Below are positions 1 through 6,638 of a stretch of DNA of 10,314 nucleotides, piece after piece. The DNA is from Acidobacteriaceae bacterium. GTDB taxonomy: Bacteria; Acidobacteriota; Terriglobia; Terriglobales; Acidobacteriaceae. The stretch lies in NCBI GenBank assembly GCA_003165455.1, contig PLUJ01000179.1:11956-22269 (forward strand). Direction: 5' to 3'. Under the pieces are notes generated by a model. That model was not told the origin of the DNA and made no database searches. It saw only the letters and a list, made by a program, of their open reading frames with translations. The position numbers and the translations under genes were made by a program. How positions within the stretch are numbered: the stretch's first letter is position 1; every line of letters starts with the position of its first letter.

Positions 1-1267
1 ACAGCCGCATCTGCTCCCCTTGTTGTTGTTGTTCCATGTTCAGTGCCAGATCAGATTTGCTCTTGTCGGCCAGAAGATCTTGGTAAACTTTTTGCGTATT
101 ATCGTAATCGCGGGCCAACTGCTTGTACTGCTCTTCAATTGCCGGACTCAAAGCCACGCGGCCTTGGTACACAGAAATCTGCTGCTCGAGTTTCTTCTGA
201 TCGCGCGTGGCTTGCGTGATGAGATCCTCGTACTGATGCACCTGCAAGCGCAACTGACGAATCTCCGGCGGCTCCGAAGCTGATTGGCTATCCGCCGTGA
301 TGCTTCCCGCGTCATTGCTCGCGTGGTTAATCTCGTCCAGCCTCTTCTTGACCTGCGCGATATCGGCCTGGGTCTTGATCACATCTGGATGATCCGGGGT
401 ATAACGTGCCTGCAAGTCAATGAGCTGCGTTTGCAGCTGCGCCAGTTGCTGCTGCAGGGTCTGAGGATTACTCGACGACTGCGAAGTCTTCCAGGCGGCA
501 ATCTGCTGCGCGAGCAGCGATTCCGTATAAGCTTTATCTTGCTGAGCCCGGCTAAGGGTCTGGGTGTTGGCATCGAGTTGCGAGTTCAGTCCCATCAGGA
601 TTTTTAGGTTGTTCTCCTCATCTCCGGGAAGCTGGCCCATGTACTGCTTCTTGAAAGCCGCAAGCTTGCTATCGAGTTCGTCCAGTTTGCCCTTAGTATC
701 CTCCGCCTGCTTGCCCAGAAAACTAGTCGTGCCGCGAGCCACAGCTTCGCGCGTTTTGAGATTCTCCCCCAGAATCAGGGAAGTGAGTTCGTTGCAGATC
801 TGCTGCGCTTGGCGAGCATTTGAAGCTGTGTAGTTGACATAGAAACCGGGCACCGGGCTGGTCGGGGGACCCGGCCTTTTGGTCGTGCCAATCTGCGACA
901 AGTCGGTCTCGACGGGCTCAATCGTCATGTTGTTGCGAATCATTTCGATCACGTCATCGGCATTCTGCTCCGGCTTTAGCAGCCCCGTTCGTTCAATCAT
1001 GGGTTGCAAACTGCTCTGGCTCAGCACTTGCTGCTGGAGGGTGGCGACGCGCTCCGTCAGATCCTCGGTGATCACGGATTGAACAATGCCTGCCGGCACT
1101 CTCTGTCCCTCCACCAGAACAAGCGACTGCGATGTGTACTTGGCGGGGAATAGATAGGAGATGGCAAATCCCGCTAATGGCGCGAGCAGCGCCGGGACCA
1201 GAATCACCTTCAGTCTCCGGCGCAGCATCGCCAGATAGTCGTCCATGCTTAGTTCACGATTTTCCAT
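1..1267 (-). CDS. GumC/Wzz-family polysaccharide chain-length determinant (C-terminus beyond window)
   Basis: The role is an inner-membrane, periplasm-facing protein that sets the chain length of an exported polysaccharide and links synthesis to the outer-membrane exporter. The frame is open for 422 codons from an ATG at 1267 and runs off the window. Residues 1-19 are cytoplasmic and Arg-rich (LRRRLK), and a membrane segment follows at about 20-40 (VILVPALLAPLAGFAISYLF). A Wzz-type periplasmic part comes next. Long Gln/Leu/Lys-rich coiled coils carry the GumC-type motif YTPDHPDV at about 289-296. The visible end has the family pattern ARDYDNTQKVYQDLL followed by MEQQQQGEQMRL at about 385-422. 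The second membrane helix and any fused kinase domain would lie outside. An in-frame ATG at 1246 is an alternative start, but 1267 has an AGG upstream and gives the full cytoplasmic tail. It starts 42 nt after the barrel gene's stop, so it is third in the operon. The family call is firm; the exact subtype (EpsF/XrtA-type or GumC) is open. Confidence 0.92.
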   Translation of the reverse strand, partial: MENRELSMDDYLAMLRRRLKVILVPALLAPLAGFAISYLFPAKYTSQSLVLVEGQRVPAGIVQSVITEDLTERVATLQQQVLSQSSLQPMIERTGLLKPEQNADDVIEMIRNNMTIEPVETDLSQIGTTKRPGPPTSPVPGFYVNYTASNARQAQQICNELTSLILGENLKTREAVARGTTSFLGKQAEDTKGKLDELDSKLAAFKKQYMGQLPGDEENNLKILMGLNSQLDANTQTLSRAQQDKAYTESLLAQQIAAWKTSQSSSNPQTLQQQLAQLQTQLIDLQARYTPDHPDVIKTQADIAQVKKRLDEINHASNDAGSITADSQSASEPPEIRQLRLQVHQYEDLITQATRDQKKLEQQISVYQGRVALSPAIEEQYKQLARDYDNTQKVYQDLLADKSKSDLALNMEQQQQGEQMRL

Positions 1268-1309
1268 TTCAATACCTGTTCCGGCCAGCCCTTCATGGCC
1301 AAACTCAAA

Positions 1310-2836
1310 TTAGTCGAGCCGGAGCGGCCGGGGAGTCCAGTCCAATCCGATCGTTCCTACTTGCCGGTTCGAAATCCGGCTGCAGGCCCCAGTCGACCCA
1401 CAATAAGAGCGGTCAAACGCCAGCTCGTTAAATTGATAGCTGGCAAAAGCCTGGAAATTGCGTCCGAACCTCCTATGCATGCCGCCGCCGATGAAACCGT
1501 ATTGGTAAATATTGGCGCTCACTCCGGAGCAATTCACCACGGAACCACATGTATCCGGCGTGACGCGGCTGTTGCGGGAGTATCCGATGTCCGCAAACCC
1601 GCTCCAGACTCGTCCCAGCTGGCGGGTCAAATCCAACCTTGCGATGTCGCTCTCCGCCCCTGCAAAAAACCCAGATCCGCTGGTAAGGAAGTGTTCGTAG
1701 GCGGCATCCAGGCTTACCTTCGTAAACTGGTAGCGCAATAGGGCTCGTCCAGCGGCGGAAACGCGAAGGTCATTTGCGGGGCATTCAACCGCTCCATTTG
1801 CGATAGTACATGGGGGGAAAGTGTCCCCAGACGTAAGCGCGCTCACCGGCGTAAGCAAATGGTCAATTTCCGTAAACTGCGGTCCAGCACCCACCAAGAA
1901 ATCCATATGGCCGGAAATGCGATGCCCCCACAACACCTGGAGGAGATTGCTGTGAAACGTCGCGCCAGTGGAAAATTGAAAGTCCTGGTACCCATAGACG
2001 ATCCCTGCCTGATCGTGCGGCCCCATAATCCTGCTGTAGCCCACTTGTCCTGAGACCTGGCTATTTCCAATAAATGCGTTTCCTGTCTCAGGATCGTTCT
2101 GCAGAAAATGTACGAATCCATAGGCCACTGTGGCGGTAATTGACGACTTAGGATTCAGTGTTTCAACCACGTCAGCAAGGCTGAGATTCATGATGCGCGG
2201 GACCTGGCCCAAGGATCCTAAAGTCGAGCCACCAAAAAAGACCCCGATATCGCTCAAACCGGCGCCTCCCGTCCCAACCGAGCCGTAATCACTGCCAAAG
2301 CTGCCTTCTGGTTGATAACTGAAAGCATCCCGAACTCCGAATTCCCCCCTTTTCCAGGTAATCTTTTGATAAAAACCTAATTCCTCAATCTGTCTGAGGC
2401 CGATACCTCGCACGTTGTAATAGCCAACGCCTCCCAAATAGTCGAGAGCAAGATCGTAATGGCTCCACAACCTTTGCAGTTCCAGGCTGCCCTCTGCCCG
2501 TGATAGGGATTGGAGCTCTGATCCACCAACATTGTTCTGAATATTAGAATCTGCGGACTCGCTCAGGTGTGCACCCGCCTGTAGATAGCTCAACGGCGCC
2601 GCCTGGGGCTCCAGATTGGGCAGGTCCACCCCCGATATCGGGGGATTCTCGCTTGTGCCCGGCGCTGTGTTATCCGAGCTTTGGCCAGGGGAGATCTGAA
2701 GGTCCGTTCCATTGGCCGGGGTTGACTGCTGGGCCTGACCGGTATCAGGCTGTTGCGGATTCGAAGAATCCTGTGCCGACGCGAGGCTCAGAGCTCCAGT
2801 TACGACCAAGATTGCGAGGCTTCGGCGTTTAATCAT
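1310..2836 (-). CDS. Outer-membrane beta-barrel protein of the EPS export operon
   Basis: The protein has 508 aa. Residues 1-21 form a signal peptide (MIKRRS, hydrophobic core, cleavage after ALSLASA). A Gln/Pro/Ser/Thr/Asn-rich low-complexity linker runs from about 22 to 80. The rest has alternating aromatic and polar residues with Gly/Tyr/Phe-rich strands, typical of a large beta-barrel (for example GIVYGYQDFQF, ASYQFNELAF), and ends in a strand plus a short tail (GTIGLDWTPRPLRLD). Three close Cys pairs (C343/C352, C430/C436, C479/C485) fall in probable loops. It starts 4 nt after the export gene's stop without a clear Shine-Dalgarno sequence, so translation is probably coupled. Position between a Wza-like protein and a Wzz-like protein matches the outer-membrane proteins of exosortase/EPS-type clusters. 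I infer a pore or scaffold for polysaccharide passage. No precise family is recognised from sequence alone. Confidence 0.85.
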   Translation of the reverse strand: MIKRRSLAILVVTGALSLASAQDSSNPQQPDTGQAQQSTPANGTDLQISPGQSSDNTAPGTSENPPISGVDLPNLEPQAAPLSYLQAGAHLSESADSNIQNNVGGSELQSLSRAEGSLELQRLWSHYDLALDYLGGVGYYNVRGIGLRQIEELGFYQKITWKRGEFGVRDAFSYQPEGSFGSDYGSVGTGGAGLSDIGVFFGGSTLGSLGQVPRIMNLSLADVVETLNPKSSITATVAYGFVHFLQNDPETGNAFIGNSQVSGQVGYSRIMGPHDQAGIVYGYQDFQFSTGATFHSNLLQVLWGHRISGHMDFLVGAGPQFTEIDHLLTPVSALTSGDTFPPCTIANGAVECPANDLRVSAAGRALLRYQFTKVSLDAAYEHFLTSGSGFFAGAESDIARLDLTRQLGRVWSGFADIGYSRNSRVTPDTCGSVVNCSGVSANIYQYGFIGGGMHRRFGRNFQAFASYQFNELAFDRSYCGSTGACSRISNRQVGTIGLDWTPRPLRLD

Positions 2837-2840
2837 GTTG

Positions 2841-3467
2841 CTACGGAACCACCACCGTATCTCCCGGCTGCAGCATGATGTTTTGCTCGGGATGTCTTCC
2901 TTTCACAACTTCCTTGTAGTTGAATGGCAGCTTTACCTGCTGACCATTTTCAGTACGCAAGAGATAGATTCGTTTCGGGTTGGCAAACTGAGTAAAGCCC
3001 GCACTGGAGAGCGCCTGCAACATCGTCATGTGAGGAAGCAGGGCCATGGTTCCTGGATGCACAACTTCGCCGGTCACGAAGATTCTGCGGCTATTCATCG
3101 CCGCAACCACAACGGTCACGCGTGGGTCGGCGATATACTTTTTTAGTTTTTCCGTGATGGACGCTGCCAACTGCATAGGGGTCAAGCCGGATGCGGCGAC
3201 GTCATTCAACAACGGCAGAGAGATCTTTCCGTCTGGTCTGACTGGCAAGGTGGCCGTAAGGTCGGGCTCCTTCCAAACCGAAATATGCAAAGTATCATCC
3301 GCTCCAATCACATAGTCGGCAGGCGCTCCGGTCGCCGCTGTACTGCTGCCGGAGGCAGGCGCATTCGCAGTCTTCGGCGCATCGTGATTCACATTGTCTT
3401 GTGCCCACGTGCCCGTCGCTACGCACAATAGCAACGTCAGAGACACGAGATTCGTTAACTTTTTCAT
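2841..3467 (-). CDS. Polysaccharide export protein, Wza/EpsE-like (Poly_export + one SLBB domain)
   Basis: This is a periplasmic/outer-membrane export component for polysaccharide, 208 aa. Residues 1-23 form a signal peptide ending TWA|QD; the Cys at 15 lacks a good lipobox. A Ser/Ala/Thr linker runs to about 49. The Poly_export domain spans about 50-123 (DYVIGADDTLHISVWKEPDL, VRPDGKISLPLL, DPRVTVVV). One SLBB domain follows at about 127-180 (RRIFVTGEVVHPGTMALLPH), and the protein ends in the family signature QPGDTVVVP at 200-208. Wza of E. coli is nearly twice as long; here the extra ring domains and the C-terminal pore helix are absent, so another protein, perhaps the adjacent barrel, must form the outer-membrane passage. 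The start is supported by AGGAG at 3477-3473, five bases before the ATG. It is the first gene of the operon. Confidence 0.93.
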   Translation of the reverse strand: MKKLTNLVSLTLLLCVATGTWAQDNVNHDAPKTANAPASGSSTAATGAPADYVIGADDTLHISVWKEPDLTATLPVRPDGKISLPLLNDVAASGLTPMQLAASITEKLKKYIADPRVTVVVAAMNSRRIFVTGEVVHPGTMALLPHMTMLQALSSAGFTQFANPKRIYLLRTENGQQVKLPFNYKEVVKGRHPEQNIMLQPGDTVVVP

Positions 3468-3638
3468 GCACTCTCCTGAGTGACTGCCGAGCTCAGTCGT
3501 TGGCTTCGCAGAGCAATTTCAATGAGCGATCAACAACTCGAGCGTCCGACCGCGCTGAGCAGGCTAGCGCGTTCCTTGCCGCCAGCTGTCCGTTCACTTT
3601 CGCCGAAGCGCAAACCGAGACAGTGTTCCCCTATAGAC

Positions 3639-3657
3639 CAGTGCTTGACCGGCACTG
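3639..3657. promoter_or_regulatory. Inverted repeat CAGTGC-N7-GCACTG upstream of EPS operon
   Basis: Perfect 6-bp arms (3639-3644 and 3652-3657) flank a 7-nt centre. It lies about 175 bp upstream of the export gene's start. The core CAGTG recurs as CAGTGTTCC on both sides (3621-3629 and 3706-3714), so this could be a cluster of related protein-binding half-sites. That is inference from spacing and similarity only. Confidence 0.35.
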
Positions 3658-3858
3658 CATGTACTATTCCGCTTTCAGTCAGCCTCGCCCAACATGAATT
3701 AAGCGCAGTGTTCCGCGTTAAAAAGGGAAGAAAATTCTACGTAGCTACATTACATCGTTCCGCACAAAAGGAAAAGAGTCTGCGCTGCATAAGAATAATC
3801 ATTCGGCGACAACTTCCAAGGGTAGGCGGCCTCTATTTCGTCCACGACCAAACGCGCC

Positions 3859-3876
3859 CGCAGAACGGGTTCTGCG
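3859..3876. promoter_or_regulatory. 18-bp palindromic operator candidate CGCAGAAC-GG-GTTCTGCG
   Basis: Perfect 8-bp arms are separated by 2 nt, the shape of a binding site for a dimeric regulator. It sits about 390 bp upstream of the EPS export gene, in the non-coding gap. A compact RNA hairpin is less likely because the centre is only 2 nt. No regulator is assigned. Confidence 0.4.
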
Positions 3877-4079
3877 CCCATGAAGGTACTAAAGTAATCG
3901 AATCTGTTTCAGACAGGAGGAGGGTTGTAGCCATTTCACGGCTAAGGGCCCTCAACGCTCGCGCTGGTGGGGAAGGCGAGCGGTCCGCGTGCCACGATAT
4001 GGGACGCACAGGCCATGTCCATTCAGATCATGGCGGGGGGAGAAGTAAGCGGGAAGGTCATTTTGCTTCGCAGCTGCGG

Positions 4080-4123
4080 CGGCACAACGAGCGAAAAAGT
4101 GGCCCTTTCCGCTCATCGTGCCG
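4080..4123 (-). terminator. Long hairpin after the repeat-protein gene (probable 3' end)
   Basis: Arms 4080-4093 and 4110-4123 pair over 14 positions. Read as minus-strand RNA, 12 are Watson-Crick and 2 are G-U. The loop can pair further (AAAG with CUUU). It starts 15 nt after the stop codon of the 4139-4909 gene, so it is well placed as a transcript end or RNase barrier. There is no U-run after the stem, so classical intrinsic termination is not proven. Confidence 0.55.
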
Positions 4124-4138
4124 GCTGCATTTGCCTGG

Positions 4139-4909
4139 TTACGCGGAAACGCTGATGCCTCCGCTCGCCGCACTTCCTGTGGATGTAGCGCCTCCCGTGG
4201 CGCTCGAACCGGAATTAGCAGAGGACTGACCGTTCAGCAAGTTCAATACGATCTGATCGTTGCTATTGGCGTTCAAATTCAGAGTTACTTCTTGTTGGTT
4301 CGCTCCCTGGTTTCCCACGCTGAGCGAGACCTGTTCGCTGCCGCTACTGGATTCGCTTCCGACGTTGATCGTGATCTGCTCCGGGCTCGATGCGCTGCCA
4401 GTTGCGCTGCCGAGGTTGATTATGATTTCAGGACCGCCCGTGCTGGAGCCCGATCCGCTGCTTGAGCTCGCACTCGAACTGCTGGCACTCGCGCTAGCCA
4501 GATTTAATATGACCTCCGGCCCGACCGGGCTTGAGCTTCCGAGGGAGGCCGAACTTACGACAGGTTGGGGAGTCGCCGGAGAGCCGCCCGGGGTCGCTGC
4601 AACACCACCTCCGGCCTTGAATGCGCTTTTCAGGGTGGCAAATGCTTGTTGAGCTCCGGCTAGATCACCCGATTGCAAAGCCTTCCCGATAGCGGTGAAA
4701 TCCTGCTGGCGGTTTGAAAGTGAGAAGGCGTTTCCACCCGCAAAGGGACCGCTCTGGCCCAGCGTAGTGATGTTGTTGAATTCGGTTTGAGCACTGGCCA
4801 GGTTGCCGCTCTGCAGTGCCTGGCCCAATTGCTGCAAATCACCCTGTCGGGTTTGAAGATATTGATGATATTGGTTCGTCGTACCGCTGGAAACCGCTGC
4901 TGTTGACAT
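4139..4909 (-). CDS. Unrecognised protein: two helical repeats plus six beta-strand repeats in Ser/Gly linkers
   Basis: The function is unknown; the protein has 256 aa. The N-terminal half has two copies of an amphipathic helical unit at 21-47 and 67-93, sharing the pattern RQxDxxxxGxALQSG-N/D-LAxAQ, period 46 residues. A Pro/Gly linker follows at about 100-130. Six short strand motifs then occur, each of the form (P)E/Q-V/I-x-L/I-N/S-L/V, with the N/S position at residues 136, 165, 182, 197, 211 and 223. Ser/Gly/Ala-rich linkers separate them and shorten toward the C-terminus. The tail is Gly/Ser/Thr/Ala with no Cys. No signal peptide or membrane helix is visible, so its location is unclear. 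The start is backed by AGGAGAGG just upstream. It lies next to EPS export genes, so a biofilm-matrix role is possible but only inferred. Confidence 0.8.
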   Translation of the reverse strand: MSTAAVSSGTTNQYHQYLQTRQGDLQQLGQALQSGNLASAQTEFNNITTLGQSGPFAGGNAFSLSNRQQDFTAIGKALQSGDLAGAQQAFATLKSAFKAGGGVAATPGGSPATPQPVVSSASLGSSSPVGPEVILNLASASASSSSASSSSGSGSSTGGPEIIINLGSATGSASSPEQITINVGSESSSGSEQVSLSVGNQGANQQEVTLNLNANSNDQIVLNLLNGQSSANSGSSATGGATSTGSAASGGISVSA

Positions 4910-4947
4910 AAGCCTCTCCTCAGAATCGAATCTCGCTCAATGCGACT

Positions 4948-4965
4948 TGGCAAGATTGCTTGCCA
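4948..4965 (-). promoter_or_regulatory. 5' leader hairpin or operator TGGCAAG-N4-CTTGCCA
   Basis: A perfect 7-bp inverted repeat with a 4-nt centre lies 38 nt upstream of the start codon of the 4139-4909 gene. It could fold in the mRNA leader or bind a regulator; the sequence does not decide between these. Confidence 0.4.
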
Positions 4966-5107
4966 TCAAAGGGCCAGATCGGCGCTGGAGGATGAAACTT
5001 GAGAATTTAAAGATACTTATCTTTCGTAGGTTGTCAGAAATAGCTATGAATTGGATTTGAATCGCTATGGAGGAGAAGATCCCTGGAAGATAATAGGCGT
5101 TGGCAGG

Positions 5108-5124
5108 CGGCATCTTGGATGCCG
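5108..5124 (-). terminator. Small hairpin downstream of tatA
   Basis: CGGCATC-N3-GATGCCG is a perfect 7-bp stem with a 3-nt loop, about 80 nt after the TatA stop. No U-run follows on the minus strand, so it is a weak terminator candidate. Confidence 0.3.
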
Positions 5125-5206
5125 ACCACCGGCCAATTCTGCTCAAACTCAATAGTATCTCCGGGCCGAAGATTATCAGTCCTAAGAACAGATGCGAGAA
5201 GCGAGA

Positions 5207-5401
5207 TCACACTAATTTGTTGGCTTCCTCTGTCTTGACTTTCTCCGCGGGCTTTTCGTCTGAATTCATCGCCGCTTTGAAGCCTCGAATCCCATCCCCC
5301 AAACCTTTCCCGAGCTCGGGCAATTTCTTCGGCCCAAAAACCAGCAGAACAACCCCTACGATCAGCAACAAATGCATTGGTTGAAATAGTCCTTCAATCA
5401 T
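5207..5401 (-). CDS. tatA: Twin-arginine translocase subunit TatA (minimal, 64 aa)
   Basis: This is an inner-membrane protein that forms the size-adjustable part of the Tat system, which exports folded proteins with twin-Arg signals. The N-terminal membrane segment is at about 7-22 (FQPMHLLLIVGVVLLV). The hinge and amphipathic helix carry the family signature FGPKKLPELGKGLGDGIRGFK at 22-42 (here split: FGPKKLPELGK, GLGDGIRGFK). A short charged tail rich in Lys/Glu ends at 64, shorter than the usual 80-100 aa. The ATG is preceded by GGAGG with a 5-nt spacer. No tatB or tatC is adjacent. The upstream gene, 133 nt away on the same strand, encodes a Tat-signal protein, so this may be a dedicated TatA copy. 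TatE is an alternative name for such short paralogues. Confidence 0.93.
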   Translation of the reverse strand: MIEGLFQPMHLLLIVGVVLLVFGPKKLPELGKGLGDGIRGFKAAMNSDEKPAEKVKTEEANKLV

Positions 5402-5493
5402 TGGAACCTCCGGGATCTTTATCTTTCAAGTGCGCAACGATAATTGTTCAAATGCGTAGTGGCCTGCAAGAGTGGCCTAACAAGGTGAGGATA

Positions 5494-5528
5494 GGCTGGC
5501 GGCTTGCAAGATAGCATCGCCGCCAGCC
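5494..5528 (-). terminator. Strong hairpin between the ferritin-like gene and tatA
   Basis: GGCTGGCGGC (5494-5503) and GCCGCCAGCC (5519-5528) form a perfect GC-rich 10-bp stem with a 15-nt loop. It starts 6 nt after the ferritin-like stop codon on the minus strand. No U-run follows, so it may be a terminator, or a processing or stability element that lowers tatA expression relative to the upstream gene. Confidence 0.6.
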
Positions 5529-5534
5529 CCACTC

Positions 5535-6353
5535 TTACGATTGGCAAATGATCGTGCCGTTCATGCCATCGGGGTAGAACCCACCAGAACAGTTTCCGCC
5601 CGCATAAACAACGTTCAGAACCTGCGCCGTGGTGCGCGGAATGCTCAGAGCATTGCTGGTGGTTACATCGTAGGGAGCCTGCGATGTGGGGGGAACATCG
5701 AGCGAATCGACAGCCGGGCTGGTAACGTGATTTTGAATACAAGCCAGACGAATCGATCCCGAGTGTTGAGCTTCGGTGGCCATAATGGCCGCCGCTGCGG
5801 ACAGATAGGTCTTGCTGCTAATCAGCGGTGCGGCGCCCAAATAGGCGCTCACGCCCACATCCTCGAACTGCCGAGCTAACTCTAGCCAGCTATCGACACT
5901 TGCGAATCCATATCCAAGAGCATTCAGATTGATGGTGGGCTTCAATACCGCTGCCGAGCCAAGTGTTGATCGCAGATACTTAACATGGTCGATTTCGTTA
6001 TCGCGCAAGGCTGTGGCCAGGAATGCCAAGGGGGATGCTCCAAAATCGGGCACCATATTCCCACCGGTCGTGGGTCCGCTTTCTTCCGCTTTTGTGAGGA
6101 CTCCCAGTTCCAGTAGCGTCGATCCATAGGTTGACATGGAATAGAACTCGGCTTCCAAATATTCCAGATTGAGCGCGAAGTTGAGGATATCTGTGTCGGT
6201 GATTGGGGTTGGCGCGGCATAAGCTTTGCCCAGGAAGCTACCCCCCATCATGCTCGCCGCAGCAACTCCCACGCCTGTCATTCCTACACGCTTCATGAAC
6301 TTGCGACGGTCGGACGGGTTATTAACGATTCGCTCGATTACTTCTTTCTTCAT
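5535..6353 (-). CDS. Tat-exported ferritin-like diiron protein
   Basis: This is a predicted periplasmic four-helix ferritin-like protein (Ferritin_2 type), 272 aa from the ATG at 6353. An upstream in-frame GTG at 6368 would give 277 aa, but AGGAG (6365-6361) sits between them with 7-nt spacing to the ATG, so the ATG is chosen. The Tat signal reads SDRRKFMKR (twin Arg at 16-17) with a hydrophobic stretch and AYAA cleavage site. The core has the full ligand pattern of a diiron ferritin fold: E in NLEYLEAEFY (about 64-71), ExxH in DNEIDH (about 120-123), E in QFEDVG (about 164) and ExxH in ATEAQH (about 194-197). A C-terminal part of about 60 residues has two Cys (C255 and C270). The substrate and reaction are unknown; iron storage, peroxide handling or an oxidase are possible. 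Confidence 0.88.
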   Translation of the reverse strand: MKKEVIERIVNNPSDRRKFMKRVGMTGVGVAAASMMGGSFLGKAYAAPTPITDTDILNFALNLEYLEAEFYSMSTYGSTLLELGVLTKAEESGPTTGGNMVPDFGASPLAFLATALRDNEIDHVKYLRSTLGSAAVLKPTINLNALGYGFASVDSWLELARQFEDVGVSAYLGAAPLISSKTYLSAAAAIMATEAQHSGSIRLACIQNHVTSPAVDSLDVPPTSQAPYDVTTSNALSIPRTTAQVLNVVYAGGNCSGGFYPDGMNGTIICQS

Positions 6354-6377
6354 CGAAATTCTCCTCACATTTTTTCA

Positions 6378-6396
6378 CCCGAGGCTTTACCTCGGG
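6378..6396 (-). promoter_or_regulatory. Leader hairpin CCCGAGG-N5-CCTCGGG before the ferritin-like gene
   Basis: A perfect GC-rich 7-bp stem lies 13 nt upstream of the AGGAG ribosome-binding site, with an A-run between. It is placed to affect translation initiation or mRNA stability of the ferritin-like gene. The role is inferred from position only. Confidence 0.45.
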
Positions 6397-6614
6397 AGGC
6401 TGGCGGTTGGACTGAAACACGAACCGAGCGGGATTCGCAGGCGGACGGGCAAAAGATGTGCGGCCTATTGAGCGGAGCCGTTAACTCGTACAGGCAATTG
6501 ACGACCTTTCAAAAGCTTGTACGAATGAGAAACGAAAACGGATTGCGGTGGTCAAACATTTGTTTTTTGAGCTCATCGCCACGCTGCATTCGACCGTTTG
6601 GACAAGGCAAAAGG

Positions 6615-6638
6615 TTGTCGGCAAAAAAAGTCCGACAA
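6615..6638. repeat. Inverted repeat TTGTCGG-N10-CCGACAA
   Basis: Perfect 7-bp arms flank a 10-nt centre with seven A. It lies about 275 bp upstream of the lipoprotein gene. No T-run follows on either strand, so it is not a standard terminator; an operator or structured small RNA is possible. Confidence 0.35.

Larger units (their letters stand above)
3468..4138. other. 671-nt non-coding region upstream of the EPS export operon
   Basis: No convincing gene is seen on either strand. The longest open frame (plus strand, 3480-4229) has no domain pattern, is rich in Arg/Ser/His and overlaps the next gene antisense. The region holds the putative promoter/leader of the EPS operon (minus strand), an 18-bp inverted repeat at 3859-3876, a hairpin at 3639-3657, a repeated CAGTGTTCC motif at 3621 and 3706, and a long hairpin after the 4139-4909 gene. 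No strong sigma-70 or sigma-54 promoter match is visible. Confidence 0.7.
4910..5206. other. 297-nt non-coding gap with putative minus-strand promoter and hairpins
   Basis: No gene is seen. On the minus strand, CTGACA (5037-5032) and TATCTT (5015-5010) are spaced by 16 bp and could be a sigma-70-like promoter about 100 nt upstream of the 4909 start. A 7-bp-arm inverted repeat (AAAGATA-CT-TATCTTT, 5009-5024) overlaps the putative -10. Two hairpins are listed separately. Confidence 0.4.

Noticed and set aside
1295..1741. 148-codon plus-strand open frame
   Set aside because: It is antisense to the beta-barrel gene, which has a signal peptide and coherent strand pattern.
3998..4018. GGGACGCACAGGCC resembling part of a c-di-GMP (GEMM) riboswitch
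   Set aside because: The other conserved parts (the GCAAACC segment, tetraloop and second stem) are missing, and no plus-strand gene follows.
3480..4229. 249-codon plus-strand open frame between the EPS operon and the repeat-protein gene
   Set aside because: Composition is irregular (Arg/Ser/His/Cys-rich), no domain pattern is seen, there is no good RBS, and its end overlaps the well-supported minus-strand gene.
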